This document shows positions 18,176 through 26,131 of a DNA stretch of 64,000 bases, piece by piece. Source of the DNA: Pandoraea captiosa (GTDB lineage Bacteria; Pseudomonadota; Gammaproteobacteria; Burkholderiales; Burkholderiaceae). Position 1 is the stretch's first letter, and every line of letters begins with the position of its first letter. The translations under genes were made by a program, and so were the position numbers. The notes beneath the pieces were generated by a model. It made no database searches and was not told the DNA's origin. It was given only the letters and a program-made list of their open reading frames with translations. The stretch lies in NCBI RefSeq assembly GCF_902459775.1, contig NZ_CABPSQ010000001.1, positions 1,240,001-1,304,000 on the forward strand. Reading direction: 5' to 3'.

Positions 18176-18356
18176 CCGGAGGCGCGGTCGATGCGACGTC
18201 GATATGACGGAAATGCGACGAAAGTAAGGCGCTGCAACACGACTGACATATTCTCTTCCCAGGTCGCGGCATACACTCTCAACGCCGTGTGCCGGGCGCA
18301 CGCTGAATTTGCGTAAGATGGCGTCCGGCATGCCCCATTTGCGTTGTTACGTTGTA

Positions 18357-18378
18357 CGTTGCATTCACGTTGCATTCA
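18357..18378 (+). repeat. 11-bp tandem duplication
   Basis: CGTTGCATTCA occurs twice head to tail, 28 bases before the desaturase ATG. It lies in the expected leader or promoter; no function can be assigned. Confidence 0.4.
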
Positions 18379-18405
18379 CGCCACGTCACGGAGACCGGAG
18401 ACCCC

Positions 18406-19638
18406 ATGGAGAACGTCGTTGCGCGCCCGGACGAGATCGACGCCGCTTCGCCTGTCGCTGCCCCTGCCGCTTCCCCGCTCGCTTCCCCGCTCGCTTTCCC
18501 CCTTGCTTCTCCCCACGCAAGCCTCGCCCCCATCCCGGTCGATACGGCAAGCGCCGAGCCGTCCCGCCTATCGCGCCTGTCGGGCGCCGCGTCCGCCATC
18601 GCGCCTCCGGTTACCCCGCCTGTGCAGCCGTCGGACACACCCTGCGCCAGCGCCACGCTGGCGAGCGAAGCCATACCGTCTCCTGCCCTGTGGCGTCACG
18701 CAAAACCATCGCGCTGGAATCCATGGTTGATCGGCCTGACGGGCGTAGCCGGCCTATGGCAATGGCTGGGCCTCGGATATGCGCTGCGCCATTGGGGGGA
18801 GTTAGCTGCCCTGAGTGCGCTGCCCGTGTTGCTGCTCACCCCGATGCACTGGGGCCTGATTCACGAGTCCATTCATGGCCAGTTGCGCCTTAAGCCACGC
18901 GCCAACGAGCGCACGGGACGCGCCCTGTCGTTACTGCTCGGCCTGCCTTACGAGATCATGCGTTTCGGGCATCTGATGCACCATCGATTCACCCGCCAGC
19001 CATACGATCAACCCGACATCTCGACGCTTCGCGCCGACGCGTCGCTCGCCTCGCGCGCCGGGCGCTGGATCGGCTACCAGTCGCGTCTGCTCGGCGGCAT
19101 GTGGTTATCCGAACTGTTTGCACCGCTTATCACATGGATTCCGGCTAAACGGCTGCCCGCCCTCGCCCGGCGCGCACTGGGCGCCGACCCGATAGACGAA
19201 GACGTTCGTCGGCGGACCGTCATGTTCGCCACCGACCCGGTGCGCCGGCGGCGCATTCAACGAGACTTCCTATTCCTGCTCGCCGCCCTAGGGCTGGCCT
19301 TGTGGGCGTACGGACCATGGTGGCCGGTGTTCGTGGCGACGTTTGTCGCCCGCGGCGTCTGGCTGTCGATCGCCGACAACTTGCCGCACTTCGGCGTTGC
19401 GATGGACGAGCCGGCGCGAGCACGCAACTTTCATGCGACCGCGCTCGGGCGATGGCTCGTGCTCAATCATCATCTGCACCGGGTGCATCACCAGTACCCG
19501 ACCGCCCCTTGGCATCTGTTGCCGGAAATCGATGCCGCGCAACCCACCCAGGGCCCGGTGATTGCCTACTGGCGAGCGGTGCTCCGGCAGTTTGCCGGAC
19601 CGTTGCCCGCGAGCAGCCTGCGCGGCGACACCGTGTAA
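18406..19638 (+). CDS. Membrane fatty acid desaturase
   Basis: A 410-residue integral membrane di-iron desaturase. Three His boxes are visible: HESIHG (153-158), HLMHH (189-193) and HHLHRVHH (355-362), in the order expected for the FA_desaturase family. Hydrophobic segments lie near 110-150 and 295-330. The first about 95 residues are an unusual Ala/Ser/Pro-rich low-complexity extension with repeated SPLA units, followed by the ordered domain from about residue 98. I chose the ATG at 18406 because GGAG precedes it closely; the upstream in-frame start has none. The substrate (acyl lipid, CoA or carotenoid-like) is not evident, and the gene has no pathway neighbours. Confidence 0.82.
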   Translation: MENVVARPDEIDAASPVAAPAASPLASPLAFPLASPHASLAPIPVDTASAEPSRLSRLSGAASAIAPPVTPPVQPSDTPCASATLASEAIPSPALWRHAKPSRWNPWLIGLTGVAGLWQWLGLGYALRHWGELAALSALPVLLLTPMHWGLIHESIHGQLRLKPRANERTGRALSLLLGLPYEIMRFGHLMHHRFTRQPYDQPDISTLRADASLASRAGRWIGYQSRLLGGMWLSELFAPLITWIPAKRLPALARRALGADPIDEDVRRRTVMFATDPVRRRRIQRDFLFLLAALGLALWAYGPWWPVFVATFVARGVWLSIADNLPHFGVAMDEPARARNFHATALGRWLVLNHHLHRVHHQYPTAPWHLLPEIDAAQPTQGPVIAYWRAVLRQFAGPLPASSLRGDTV

Positions 19639-19779
19639 GCGTCGCGCGACTTCCCCTGAACTGCCGGATGTGGTGCTCGGACGGCGGGTTCGCGCGACGT
19701 CGTCCGGGCGCCACGTCCGGCCTGCATCGGTATCGGAATTCAGACGAATGCTTTCGGGAATCGCCAGAATCATGATATA

Positions 19780-19798
19780 AATGCGAATCGTTTTCGTT
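19780..19798 (+). promoter_or_regulatory. Fur box
   Basis: AATGCGAATCGTTTTCGTT resembles beta-proteobacterial Fur boxes such as AATGCGAATCATTCTCATT at 16 of 19 positions. It lies upstream of an iron-siderophore uptake operon, where iron-dependent repression is expected. A TATAAA overlapping its left edge may be the -10 element. Confidence 0.7.
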
Positions 19799-19902
19799 AA
19801 CGTTTACGTTCAATGAGTAACCCTGAGCGTTCGTGCAATGCGCGGGCGTGATGCCTGAACTGGCGTCGAGCGTCACCCTTTGCGATGTGACGCCATCAGT
19901 CG

Positions 19903-19924
19903 CGTCGCCCAAGGGCGGCGTTTT
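19903..19924 (+). terminator. Hairpin plus T4 in the operon leader
   Basis: CGTCGCC, loop CAAG, GGCGGCG, then TTTT. It lies about 105 bases downstream of the Fur box and 107 bases before the first gene. It could end a short Fur-controlled transcript or act as an attenuator; the short T run makes full termination uncertain. Confidence 0.4.
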
Positions 19925-20030
19925 CACATTGTTTACGTTTGGTTTTCGTTAGTCCGCATTTGTCCGGGCTACCGGTGCCCTGCACTGGCGGCCCCCGTTT
20001 TCCATCGCTCATCTTCAACGACGCACGAGC

Positions 20031-20309
20031 ATGTTGATTGCATTGGCCATTGCATTGGCATGGGCGGCAGGCGGCGCCTGCTACCTCACTTCGGAACACC
20101 AGCGCCTGCGTGCGCATCGCCTCGACGCGCAACCGGCGCGAACGCTGGCGCTCGTCGCCGCAATCGCCAGCGTGCTGTGCTGGTGGCTCGCCGCCGGTCC
20201 GTCGGCGGGCATCGCCTCGGCATTCATGTCGCTGTGTTTCGGTTTGCTGTTCTGGCCGTATGCCGCCGGCGGCTTGCACTGGCTGCGCGGAGACGCCCAT
20301 GTGGAGTAG
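20031..20309 (+). CDS. Small membrane protein, DUF3325-like
   Basis: A 92-residue protein with three hydrophobic segments (about 1-18, 38-55 and 60-80) and a short polar loop SEHQRLRAHRLD. Length, topology and position directly before a DUF3649-like gene and a PepSY-TM gene match the DUF3325 proteins found in proteobacterial siderophore-receptor operons. A role in inner-membrane handling of iron-siderophore is assumed from context only. Its end overlaps the next gene by 11 bases. Confidence 0.7.
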   Translation: MLIALAIALAWAAGGACYLTSEHQRLRAHRLDAQPARTLALVAAIASVLCWWLAAGPSAGIASAFMSLCFGLLFWPYAAGGLHWLRGDAHVE

Positions 20310-20553
20310 AACGCTTGCGGGCCTGGTGCTCGGTTTCTTCGCGGCCATGGCACTGTGCGGCGCCTTCGCCTACATGACGCCGTCCGGCTGGCACACGGCC
20401 GCCATCCCCGTCATTGCCCTCTTCCCGCTTGTGTGGCTCGGCCTGTTTGCCGTGGTCTACGCGAGCCGCACCGCGGCGCGCGCCTGGATCGGCATGGGCG
20501 CTACCACCGTTGTCGCCTGGGCCGCGCTGCTGCTGGCGCGCGCCGTCTGGTAA
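20299..20553 (+). CDS. Small membrane protein, DUF3649-like
   Basis: An 84-residue protein with three membrane-spanning segments (about 6-24, 33-53 and 62-81). The start MWSRTLAGLVLGFFAAM and the Ala-rich C-terminal helix resemble DUF3649 proteins encoded beside PepSY and TonB-receptor genes. It starts inside the previous gene and stops 10 bases before the next, so the three are translated as a unit. Biochemical role unknown. Confidence 0.68.
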   Translation: MWSRTLAGLVLGFFAAMALCGAFAYMTPSGWHTAAIPVIALFPLVWLGLFAVVYASRTAARAWIGMGATTVVAWAALLLARAVW

Positions 20554-20563
20554 GGATCACCCG

Positions 20564-22243
20564 ATGCGCGCTCAAACGCTACGTCAATACCTCAGTGTCC
20601 ATACGTGGGCTGGCATCGTGGCCGGCTTCGCCTTGTTCGTCGCCATGCTGGGCGGCGCACTGACCGTCTTCCATCACGAGATCGAACGCTGGGAGCAACC
20701 GGCTACGCGTCATGCGCCGCTCACGCTGGCGCAGACGGAACAACTCGCCGATCTGGTTCGTGCACAGTTTCCAGCCGCACGCGAGCAAATGGGCGTGGTG
20801 CTGCCCAGTCATTCGCCCGTACCGTTTGCCTACTGGCAGCAGCCCGACGGCGAATGGATGCAGGCCCGGCTGCGTTTGCATTCGGACGGCAGCGCGGCGT
20901 CGCTGGTAACCGGCGACGCGCGCCCCGGCCTGTCGAACACGGTCAACGCGCTGCACTACTCGTTATCGATCCCGACATACGGGCTGTATCTGATGGGCGT
21001 GGTGTCGCTTTTCTACGGCATGGCGCTCATCTCCGGCGTGATCGTCCATTTGCCGCGCGTCACGCGCGACATCTTCGCCCTGCGCCCGGGACGCAACCTG
21101 AAGCGTTTCTGGCAAGACGCGCACAACGCCATCGGCGTGCTGAGCCTGCCGTTCCACATCGTTTTCGCCCTCACCGGCGCCCTGCTCTGCCTGAGCTTGC
21201 CGCTGATGATGGCGTTCAATGTGCTGACGTTCGAGAACAAGCTCGCGCCGCAGTTCTTGCAGATGACGGGCGCTGTCCCCGCGAAGATCGCGCCGGTCGA
21301 GGGCAAGCCACTCGATCTCCAGGCCGTGCTCGCGCGGGCCGAACACGCCGCCCCCGACCTGGAAACAACGGCTGTCGCCTGGTCGCGCTACGGCAAGCCC
21401 GACGCCGTGGCCGAGGTGTATGGCGAGGCGAGCGATTCACTGGGCGTGTTCGGCGCGGTAGCCGTGCGTCTGAACGACGGCGAAATCGTCGGCCAGCACA
21501 GCCCGGGGGTACGCGACACAAACCACGCGGTACTCAGCATGATCTATGGCGCGCACTTCGGTAACTTTGCGGGCGACGCCATGCGCTGGGTGTATTTCAT
21601 CCTCGGCCTGATGGGTGCGGTGCTGGTCTATAGCGGCAACCTGCTTTGGCTGGAATCGCGTCGCAAGCGCAATGCGGCCCTCCAACCGGCCAACTTGCGC
21701 TGGATGGCGAAGGCGACGGCCGGGGTCTTCCTCGGCACATGTCTCGGGATCGCGGCGGCATTCGTCGGCGCGGTCGTTGCGCCGACGGCCACCGCGCTGT
21801 CGATCTTCGTCGTCACGCTCGGACTCGCCGTGCTTTTCGCGGCGGCTACCGCTCCGGCCGTCGCCGCAACCGGCCTGCTGGTCGCCACGGCACTCGGCTG
21901 CCTTGCCATCCCGGTGGTCGACGCAACGCTCACGCCGGACAACGTCGCACGCACACTGGCAAATGGCGACTGGGTTCTCGCGGGGGTCGATCTGATCGCG
22001 TTCGCGAGCGCGGCGATCTTCGCGCTGTTCGCCCGTGCGACGTGGCGTCGCGCCCGACACGGCGACCCGAACAGCGTGTGGGCGTACCCGGTGGCCAGCG
22101 CTCGCGGGCTGTCGGCCGACGACCCGGCGACGCCGTCCGGCAGGGGCATCGGCGACACACCCGACTCGGGGGGGCCGGAAGTCTCAAAGATCGCAAAGGT
22201 GGCCACGGCACTGCCCGAACCACCGAATCCCGCGAGAGGCTGA
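20564..22243 (+). CDS. PepSY-associated TM-helix protein, probable ferric-siderophore reductase or transporter
   Basis: A 559-residue inner-membrane protein of the PepSY_TM family. It starts LRQYLSVHTWAGIVAGFALFVAMLGG, the typical first helix with a conserved His, then a periplasmic PepSY-like domain, further helices around 150-175 (VSLFYGMALISGVIVH), 200-225 (HNAIGVLSLPFHIVFALTG) and 345-370, and four or more at the C-terminus (about 390-520), ending in a polar tail. Repeated His in or beside helices suggests heme binding or ferric-siderophore reduction as proposed for some family members. The ATG at 20564 follows AAGGA. It is the third gene of the Fur-box operon, ahead of the receptor. Confidence 0.85.
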   Translation: MRAQTLRQYLSVHTWAGIVAGFALFVAMLGGALTVFHHEIERWEQPATRHAPLTLAQTEQLADLVRAQFPAAREQMGVVLPSHSPVPFAYWQQPDGEWMQARLRLHSDGSAASLVTGDARPGLSNTVNALHYSLSIPTYGLYLMGVVSLFYGMALISGVIVHLPRVTRDIFALRPGRNLKRFWQDAHNAIGVLSLPFHIVFALTGALLCLSLPLMMAFNVLTFENKLAPQFLQMTGAVPAKIAPVEGKPLDLQAVLARAEHAAPDLETTAVAWSRYGKPDAVAEVYGEASDSLGVFGAVAVRLNDGEIVGQHSPGVRDTNHAVLSMIYGAHFGNFAGDAMRWVYFILGLMGAVLVYSGNLLWLESRRKRNAALQPANLRWMAKATAGVFLGTCLGIAAAFVGAVVAPTATALSIFVVTLGLAVLFAAATAPAVAATGLLVATALGCLAIPVVDATLTPDNVARTLANGDWVLAGVDLIAFASAAIFALFARATWRRARHGDPNSVWAYPVASARGLSADDPATPSGRGIGDTPDSGGPEVSKIAKVATALPEPPNPARG

Positions 22244-22354
22244 TCGCGCAGGCGGACGGCGCTCGCCACCGCCATCGCGCACGTCCCCACACAAAAAGAT
22301 CATTCAGGACAGACGCGCCGGCACACGTCGCGTCGACAACAGGGAGATTTACCG

Positions 22355-24625
22355 ATGTTGCAACACCGCCCGCTCGCGGAGCGTGGATTCGCTCGTCCCG
22401 ACGCTGCGCACGACCTCACCCCCTCTTGCGTCACGCGCGCCGTCGCCAGCGTTTTCGCCGTTTGCGCCGCATCGCTCACGCTCGTTTCCGGTACCGTCCA
22501 CGCGCAGCAACAGCCACAAACCTCGCAGGCACCGCAGACGTCCGCCGCACCAGCGGGATCAACGGGGTCGGCGGCGGCATCGACATCATCGGCGACGCAG
22601 GACGCCGCCGCATTGCCGGCGACTACGGTGTCGGGCAGTCGAGACGACGACGTGAAGGTCGAGCGTGTCTCGAGCGGTGCGCTCGGCACGCGACGCGCAG
22701 TGGACACGCCCTTCTCCGTCGTTGGCGTGAACAGCGAGCAAATCAAGAACCAGATGGCGCAAACGGCAACCGATGCCTTCAAGTGGGACCCCGCCGTCAC
22801 CACGCTTTCCGAAAACAAGCGCAACGAAAATTCGTACTTTGCGGTTCGCGGCATGCGCGTCGACATGCTCGACGGCACGAAGATCGATGGGCAGAACTTT
22901 GTGTCGTGGCAGGCCGACATTCCGCTCGAACCGTTCGAGCAAGTCGAACTGCTCAAGGGCCTGTCCGGTTTCATGTACGGCTTCGGCGCGCCCGGCGGTA
23001 TTGTGAATTACGTGCTCAAACGCCCCACGGACGAACCCCTTCGCCAGTTCTCGGTCGGGTACGAAGCGAGCAATGTCTGGAGCGAAAAGCTCGACCTCGG
23101 CGGACGCTTCGGCCCGGATAACCGCTTCGGCTACCGCCTGAACGTCGTGAACGAGGAAGGCAACACCGCAGAGCCGAACAACCACGTGCGCCGCAAGACC
23201 ATTTCGTTTGCCACCGACTTCCGTATCACGCCCGACCTCACTTGGTCGGCCGACGTGGCGTACTGGAAGCGCCAGACGACCGGCACGTTGTTCGGCATGA
23301 GTTTCGCAGGGGCAGGCGCCGTGGCCGACGCCAACAAGGTCGCCCGCAATCTCGCCCAGCCGTTCACCTACTACGAGACCGATGCCCTGACCGCCGGCAC
23401 CGCCATCGACTACCGCATCAACGATCAGTGGAAGGCGAACTTCAAGTACCGCTTTGCTCGACAGAATCGCCTGAACGGCGACAGTTTCCTGTCGGTGCTC
23501 AATGCCGCCGGCGACTATGCGGACACGCAGTACAAGTGGAAGACCGCCTACTACTATCAGGCGTGGGACGCCATGGTGCAGGGCAAATTCGATACTGGCC
23601 CGCTCAAGCACGACGTGGTGTTCGGGGTGGCCTATCAGACCCAGGTGAAGCTCAACGACAACGGGCTGGGCGGCAACGGCATCGCGCTCGGCACAAGCAA
23701 TATCTATAACCCGTCGCTACTTCCGAATCAGGATATCGGCTTGGACTACCAGCCGTATCGCAGCGAAAAGATTTCGCAGCGCGCCATCTTCGCGAGCGAC
23801 ACCGTCGGCATTACGTCGCGCATCTCCGCACTGGTCGGCCTGCGCTACACCCAGTTCAACGACGACCTTTACGACATCTCCGGGCAAACGGGCACCTCGT
23901 ACACGGCCAAGCCGGTCACGCCGACGCTGGCATTGATGTACAAGACGGACGCCGACTCGACGGCCTATGTGAGCTACGTCGAATCGCTTGAGCCGGGCGG
24001 CTCGGCCAGCATCACCAACGTCAACTTTCCGACGACATACGGTCCGCTCAAGAGCAAGCAGTACGAAGTGGGCTGGAAGGCGGACAAGACCTCGTGGGGC
24101 GCCAATCTGGCGCTGTTCCGTGTGGAGCGCGGCTATGGCTACACGAACCAGTCGAATTTCTACGTGCAGGACGGGACGCAGCGCTTTCAGGGGCTGGACG
24201 CGAGCGGCTGGGTGCGCCTGGCGCGTGACTGGCGCGTGATGGGCGGCGTGCTGCTGCTCAACACGAAGGCAGTGGACGTCGACGATCCGAGCGTGGCGGG
24301 CAAGCGCATCTACGCTACGCCGCGCTACGTGGTGACCGGTCGTGTTGAATACGACACGCCGTTCGTGCGCGGCCTGACTGTGGCGGCAGGCGTCAAGGTG
24401 ACCGGGCAGCAAGAGGTCGATGCCGCCAATACGCTGTCGATTCCCGCATTCACGACCATCGACCTGTCGGCAAAGTACGCCACGCGCATTGCGGGCAAAT
24501 CGGTCGTGTTCCGTGCAGCGATCAACAACGTCACCGACAAGCACTACTGGACGACCACCTACAACGGCTTCGTGCTGCCGGGCTCGACCCGCACCTTCCT
24601 CGCCAGCGCCACGATGGACTTCTGA
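22355..24625 (+). CDS. TonB-dependent siderophore receptor
   Basis: A 756-residue outer-membrane receptor. A cleavable signal peptide spans about residues 26-51 (hydrophobic core, then VHAQQQ), unusually preceded by 25 polar residues. A Gln/Ala/Ser-rich linker follows, then the plug (SFSV-like VDTPFSVVGVNSEQI, RGMRVDMLDGTKIDG, ELLKGLSGFMYG, PGGIVNYVLKRP), then a 22-strand barrel that ends with a terminal Phe (TFLASATMDF). No N-terminal signalling (STN) domain is seen, so Fur rather than a surface-signalling sigma factor probably controls it. The ligand is likely a xenosiderophore since no biosynthesis genes are near. GGGAG precedes the ATG. Confidence 0.92.
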   Translation: MLQHRPLAERGFARPDAAHDLTPSCVTRAVASVFAVCAASLTLVSGTVHAQQQPQTSQAPQTSAAPAGSTGSAAASTSSATQDAAALPATTVSGSRDDDVKVERVSSGALGTRRAVDTPFSVVGVNSEQIKNQMAQTATDAFKWDPAVTTLSENKRNENSYFAVRGMRVDMLDGTKIDGQNFVSWQADIPLEPFEQVELLKGLSGFMYGFGAPGGIVNYVLKRPTDEPLRQFSVGYEASNVWSEKLDLGGRFGPDNRFGYRLNVVNEEGNTAEPNNHVRRKTISFATDFRITPDLTWSADVAYWKRQTTGTLFGMSFAGAGAVADANKVARNLAQPFTYYETDALTAGTAIDYRINDQWKANFKYRFARQNRLNGDSFLSVLNAAGDYADTQYKWKTAYYYQAWDAMVQGKFDTGPLKHDVVFGVAYQTQVKLNDNGLGGNGIALGTSNIYNPSLLPNQDIGLDYQPYRSEKISQRAIFASDTVGITSRISALVGLRYTQFNDDLYDISGQTGTSYTAKPVTPTLALMYKTDADSTAYVSYVESLEPGGSASITNVNFPTTYGPLKSKQYEVGWKADKTSWGANLALFRVERGYGYTNQSNFYVQDGTQRFQGLDASGWVRLARDWRVMGGVLLLNTKAVDVDDPSVAGKRIYATPRYVVTGRVEYDTPFVRGLTVAAGVKVTGQQEVDAANTLSIPAFTTIDLSAKYATRIAGKSVVFRAAINNVTDKHYWTTTYNGFVLPGSTRTFLASATMDF

Positions 24626-24688
24626 TCGCCGCGTGAGAGGTTGACGTAATGACGAAGCGGTGACGAAAAGATGAGGGAAAGATGACAA

Positions 24689-24713
24689 AAAGGCCGCTCG
24701 ATGAGCGGCCTTT
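24689..24713. terminator. Bidirectional rho-independent terminator
   Basis: A 10-bp perfect stem AAAGGCCGCT / AGCGGCCTTT with a five-base loop. It lies between the convergent receptor and fpr genes. On the minus strand it runs into five T residues; on the plus strand the run is broken (TTTCCTTT). Confidence 0.85.
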
Positions 24714-24784
24714 CCTTTGCTGACGCGGCGATGCACGCTGCGCCAGACTTGTCACACGGGCGTCTGTGCCCTGCGTTCGTTGGC

Positions 24785-25555
24785 TTAGCCGACGAATGCG
24801 CGCTCGACCAGATAATGGCCCGGCGCGTGGTTATGGCCTTCGACGAAGCCGCGCTTTTCCAGCAGTTCGCGGGTGTCCTTGAGCATGGCCGGGCTGCCGC
24901 ACAGCATCACGCGGTCGTGTTCCGGCGAGAACTCCGGCAGGCCGATGTCCGTGAAAATCTTGCCCGACTCGACCAGTTCCGTGATGCGGCCCTGGTTTTC
25001 GAACTCTTCACGCGTGACCGTCGGGTAGTAAATGAGCTTGTCGCGAACGTACTCGCCCAGATACTCATGCTCCGGCAGATGCTGGGTGATGAGGTCGCGA
25101 TAAGCCAACTCGCTGGTGAAGCGGCAGCCGTGCACCAGAATGATGTGCTCATAGCGATCATAGACTTCCGGATCGCGAATGATGCTCATGAACGGCGCCA
25201 GCCCCGTGCCCGTGGAGAGCAGATACAGGTTCTTGCCCGGCAGGAGGTTGTCGTCGATCAGCGTGCCCGTCGGCTTGCGGCCAACGATCACCTTGTCGCC
25301 CGGCTTGATATTTTGCAGACGCGACGTGAGCGGGCCGTCCTGCACCTTGATGCTCAGGAATTCCAGCTCTTCCTCGTAATTTGCGCTCGCCATGCTGTAG
25401 GCGCGCAGCAGCGGCTTGCCGTCGACTTCCAGGCCGATCATCGTGAACTGGCCATTGACGTAACGGAACGAAGCGTCGCGAGTGGTCTTGAAGCTGAACA
25501 GCGTGTCGGTCCAGTGGTGGACTTCCAACACGGTTTGTTGATTCTGAATGCTCAT
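24785..25555 (-). CDS. fpr: Ferredoxin--NADP+ reductase
   Basis: A 256-residue FAD enzyme that moves electrons between NADPH and ferredoxin or flavodoxin. FAD binding is seen in RAYSMAS near 51-57, the pyrophosphate/NADP region in GTGLAPFMSI near 115, and CGSPAML near 215. The C-terminus ends in VERAFVG, a short tail as in bacterial subclass II enzymes rather than the plant Tyr end. The ATG at 25555 begins exactly at the conserved start; its ribosome site is weak. A long leader with a triple half-site operator-like element lies upstream. Fpr enzymes often belong to oxidative-stress or iron regulons, which is not shown here. Confidence 0.9.
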   Translation of the reverse strand: MSIQNQQTVLEVHHWTDTLFSFKTTRDASFRYVNGQFTMIGLEVDGKPLLRAYSMASANYEEELEFLSIKVQDGPLTSRLQNIKPGDKVIVGRKPTGTLIDDNLLPGKNLYLLSTGTGLAPFMSIIRDPEVYDRYEHIILVHGCRFTSELAYRDLITQHLPEHEYLGEYVRDKLIYYPTVTREEFENQGRITELVESGKIFTDIGLPEFSPEHDRVMLCGSPAMLKDTRELLEKRGFVEGHNHAPGHYLVERAFVG

Positions 25556-25788
25556 ATTGACTTGACGTGTGACGGAGAACGGCGGCTCGGCACTTCGGCG
25601 CCACTGGCCGGACAATTTGCCCGCTCAGTTGGAGTCGCCTGAAAAGCGCTTTCGCGGACCGTCCCTGACGGCCCTGATGCCCGGACTCCCAGGCGCATCA
25701 GGTATACGCACTATCGGTTATGGACGGGAAAACGTCGCCATTTTACCCCAATTGGGAATTGCTTTCATTTGTCCCCTGAGTCATTTAA

Positions 25789-25816
25789 GGCATATCAATA
25801 TGCCTATCTGGCATAT
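25789..25816. promoter_or_regulatory. Three alternating GGCATAT half-sites
   Basis: GGCATAT (25789-25795), ATATGCC (25798-25804) and GGCATAT (25810-25816). The last two form a 7-bp perfect inverted repeat with a five-base loop. They lie about 235 bases upstream of fpr and just past the galE remnant. The half-sites resemble the fds-region dyads but with seven instead of eight bases between TATGC and GCATA, so they may bind a different protein. Confidence 0.45.
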
Positions 25817-25842
25817 CGGACGGGCCTCCGGGGCCGTTGCGC

Positions 25843-26058
25843 TCAACGGTATCCGTCGGGATTGAGCCGCTGCCAGCGCCAATGATCGGCGTCCACCACA
25901 CGGATGTAGTCGCGAATGCCCGTGCCGTCCGGCGTGGGCCAGTCGCCGCCATAGACGTTGAGCAGCGGCCGCTTGCCGAGCGCCACCCGCGCGACGGCCG
26001 CCAGCGCCGCCGTTTCATCTACCGGCATCGAGGCCTGACTGCCGTAGACCGCTGCCAT
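25843..26058 (-). pseudogene. In-frame remnant of a galE-type UDP-sugar 4-epimerase
   Basis: A 71-codon reading frame made of three pieces of the GalE family joined without frameshift. Residues about 3-18 ([15 protein letters not shown]) match the TVYG segment after the catalytic Ser. Residues about 22-56 ([32 protein letters not shown]) match the central nucleotide-sugar region. The last 14 ([14 protein letters not shown]) match the extreme C-terminus, ending at the natural stop. The Rossmann fold, the YxxxK catalytic pair and the parts between these blocks are gone, so epimerase activity is impossible. It follows pelG on the same strand; Pel clusters sometimes include a UDP-GlcNAc epimerase (PelX), so this is probably the relic of one. 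Confidence 0.78.
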
Positions 26059-26131
26059 TTGCGTGCCATCGGCACGTCGGCTCTGCTGTCGTGGGCCTTG
26101 TTGTCGTCCGCCTTGCGTCGGGCTTATCGCT

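Larger units (their letters stand above)
19639..20030. other. Fur-box leader region of the iron uptake operon
   Basis: A 392-bp gap between the desaturase stop and the first gene of the iron operon. It holds a Fur-box-like element (19780-19798), a 12-codon leader reading frame (19813-19851) of uncertain meaning, and a hairpin followed by four T residues (19903-19924). Confidence 0.6.

Noticed and set aside
19813-19851. 12-codon leader reading frame upstream of the iron operon
   Set aside because: No ribosome-binding site or repeated regulatory codons; kept only as a note in the leader description.
26059-26131. Possible upstream continuation of the GalE remnant
   Set aside because: The translated sequence before AVYG has no similarity to GalE, so the relic is limited to the stretch given.
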